This document shows, in pieces, positions 6,116 through 7,216 of a stretch of 7,216 nucleotides of DNA. This DNA is from Marinagarivorans sp. UBA5870 (GTDB lineage: Bacteria; Pseudomonadota; Gammaproteobacteria; Pseudomonadales; Cellvibrionaceae), in the NCBI GenBank assembly GCA_002432555.1, contig DJFO01000366.1, positions 1 to 7,216 of the forward strand. Reading direction: 5' to 3'. The position numbers were made by a program, and so were the translations under genes. How positions within the stretch are numbered: the stretch's first letter is position 1; the number at the start of each line of letters is the position of its first letter. The notes beneath the pieces are model-generated. The model was not told where the DNA came from, did not search any database, and saw nothing but the letters and a program-made list of their open reading frames with translations.

Positions 6116-7159
6116 TTGGAATTTCTGTTCGACTACGGCCTGTTTCTGGCCAAGGCGGTCACCATAGTGGTGGCGTTGATCGTGCTGATCGGTTTTGTGG
6201 CGGCGTCGACTCACCGCGGTGGCGGCAAGGACAAGGGCCGTATCCTCACCACCCGCCTGAACGATCGGTTTGAGGATATGCATCACGCGCTCCAGGCGGC
6301 GGTGTTGGAAGAAAAGGATCTCAAAGAAGCCGATAAAAAGAAAAAGAAAGCCGAGAAGCAGGCGAAAAAACAGAAAAAAGCCGATGCCGCAGACAGCCGC
6401 CGCCGCCGGCGAATTTTCGTGCTGGATTTTAATGGTGATATCAAAGCCTCCGCCACCGCGGAACTGCGCGAAGCCATCACCGCTGTGCTCAGCGTGGCCG
6501 AGACGCAGGATGAGGTGGTGTTGCGCCTGGAAAGTCCCGGCGGCATGGTCCACGGATACGGCCTGGCGGCCAGCCAGCTCGCCCGCATCACGAAAAAGAG
6601 CATTCCGCTCACGGTATGTGTCGACAAGGTTGCCGCCAGCGGGGGCTATATGATGGCGTGTGTCGCCGACAAAATCGTCGCCGCACCTTTTGCCATCCTC
6701 GGCTCCATAGGCGTGGTGGCACAACTGCCGAACTTCAACAAAGTGCTGAAAAAGCATGACGTCGATTACGAGATTTTCACTGCCGGCGAATATAAACGTA
6801 CCGTGACCATGCTCGGGGAAAACACCGAAAAAGGCCGGCGCAAATTCATGGAGGATCTGGAGGACACCCACGTCTTGTTCAAGGATTTCGTGCAGGAGCA
6901 CCGCCCCGCGGTCGATGTCGACGAAGTCGCCACGGGGGAGATCTGGTTCGGCAAAAGAGCGCTGGAAAAAAACCTGATCGATGCCATCGCCACCAGCGAT
7001 GAATACCTCACGGCCCTCTACCCGCAAGCGGACATAGTCGGCGTTTGTTATGAACACAAAAAGACCATTCAAGATCGTATCGGCCTGGCGGCTGCGGCTA
7101 TGCTGGAGGCGAGTGCGACGCGATTGCTGAGCAAGCTGACGCAGAGGTATTGGGTCTAG
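6116..7159 (+). CDS. sohB: SohB, inner-membrane signal-peptide-peptidase-like serine protease
   Basis: A membrane-anchored S49-family protease. In E. coli, extra copies of sohB relieve loss of the periplasmic protease DegP (HtrA); its natural substrates are poorly known. It has 347 residues, close to the 349 of E. coli, and looks complete. An N-terminal helix (about 10-31, FLAKAVTIVVALIVLIGFVAAS) is followed by a Lys/Arg-rich coiled linker (about 63-99) and then the protease domain. Signature parts are ESPGGMVHGYGLAASQLARI, the nucleophile S175 in KVAASGGYMMACVADK, and the general base K227 in GEYKRT. The start is a TTG with GGGGGA (6106-6111) 4 nt before it; MEFLFDYGLFLAK from this codon fits the family N-terminus. 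It is the last gene of the cluster, 17 nt after the membrane protein gene. Confidence 0.95.
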   Translation: MEFLFDYGLFLAKAVTIVVALIVLIGFVAASTHRGGGKDKGRILTTRLNDRFEDMHHALQAAVLEEKDLKEADKKKKKAEKQAKKQKKADAADSRRRRRIFVLDFNGDIKASATAELREAITAVLSVAETQDEVVLRLESPGGMVHGYGLAASQLARITKKSIPLTVCVDKVAASGGYMMACVADKIVAAPFAILGSIGVVAQLPNFNKVLKKHDVDYEIFTAGEYKRTVTMLGENTEKGRRKFMEDLEDTHVLFKDFVQEHRPAVDVDEVATGEIWFGKRALEKNLIDAIATSDEYLTALYPQADIVGVCYEHKKTIQDRIGLAAAAMLEASATRLLSKLTQRYWV

Positions 7160-7170
7160 TCGTATAGGTT

Positions 7171-7183
7171 GGGCGGGCCGCCC
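7171..7183. repeat. GC-rich inverted repeat after sohB
   Basis: GGGCG-GGC-CGCCC can form a 5-bp GC hairpin 11 nt after the sohB stop. No T run follows, so it is not a standard rho-independent terminator. It overlaps the first tandem unit. Confidence 0.4.
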
Positions 7184-7216
7184 TACGCGGGCCGCCCTAC
7201 GCGGGTCGCCCTACGC
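7175..7216. repeat. 14-bp tandem repeat, three units, running off the window
   Basis: GGGCCGCCCTACGC occurs at 7175-7188 and 7189-7202, and GGGTCGCCCTACGC (one change) at 7203-7216. The array is truncated by the window end, so its full copy number is unknown. On the other strand each unit reads GCGTAGGGCGGCCC, which resembles the GC-rich dispersed intergenic repeats common in proteobacteria. Confidence 0.85.

Noticed and set aside
6355..6400. A-rich runs in the sohB linker as a programmed frameshift site
   Set aside because: The A6 runs lie in phase as AAA-AAA, not as X-XXY-YYZ. No stem-loop stimulator was evident, and both alternative frames would ruin a well-conserved protease domain.
6011..7072. 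A 353-codon open frame on the minus strand opposite sohB
   Set aside because: It is antisense to a clearly recognised SohB with intact catalytic residues, its translation shows no known motif, and long antisense frames are common opposite GC-rich genes.

Overview
The window reads as ordinary chromosomal housekeeping DNA from a GC-rich gammaproteobacterium. From memory, the gene content and order (gloB and a methyltransferase gene diverging, then rnhA-dnaQ, then a ChpA-like gene, nudC, a two-helix membrane protein gene and sohB) resemble the Pseudomonas neighbourhood. Protein details (SohB, DnaQ, NudC) also fit Pseudomonadales/Cellvibrionales-type bacteria. The exact genus cannot be named from the sequence. 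I see no tRNA, rRNA, CRISPR array, transposase or prophage gene.

Layout. (1) Positions 1-509, minus strand: the 5' part of gloB (glyoxalase II), cut by the window edge. (2) Positions 510-566: a short divergent promoter region with overlapping -10-like hexamers on the two strands. (3) Positions 567-2603, plus strand: a methyltransferase-fold protein with a degenerate SAM motif, then rnhA (RNase HI, TTG start) and dnaQ (DNA polymerase III proofreading subunit), the last two 2 nt apart. (4) Positions 2604-2890: a 287-nt intergenic region with two sigma70-like promoter candidates, inverted repeats and two tiny leader ORFs. (5) Positions 2891-7159, plus strand: a tight cluster with gaps of 1, 3 and 17 nt. 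It encodes a 571-residue stand-alone relative of the ChpA N-terminus, NudC (NADH/NAD-capped RNA pyrophosphatase), a 220-residue membrane-anchored protein of unknown function, and the inner-membrane protease SohB. (6) Positions 7160-7216: a GC-rich hairpin and three copies of a 14-bp tandem repeat that runs off the window end.

How the genes fit together. rnhA and dnaQ both serve DNA replication and genome maintenance. gloB detoxifies methylglyoxal as the second glyoxalase step. The nudC cluster is probably one transcript starting upstream of the ChpA-like gene. Its members share no obvious pathway, so any functional link is inference from spacing. The most interesting item is the ChpA-like protein: it appears to hold several Hpt-type helical modules in which the phosphorylatable histidine is replaced (Lys, Ser, Asn), and it has no kinase, CheW-like or receiver domain. 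This suggests a scaffold or decoy rather than a phosphotransfer protein. Nothing here amounts to a clearly new multi-gene system.
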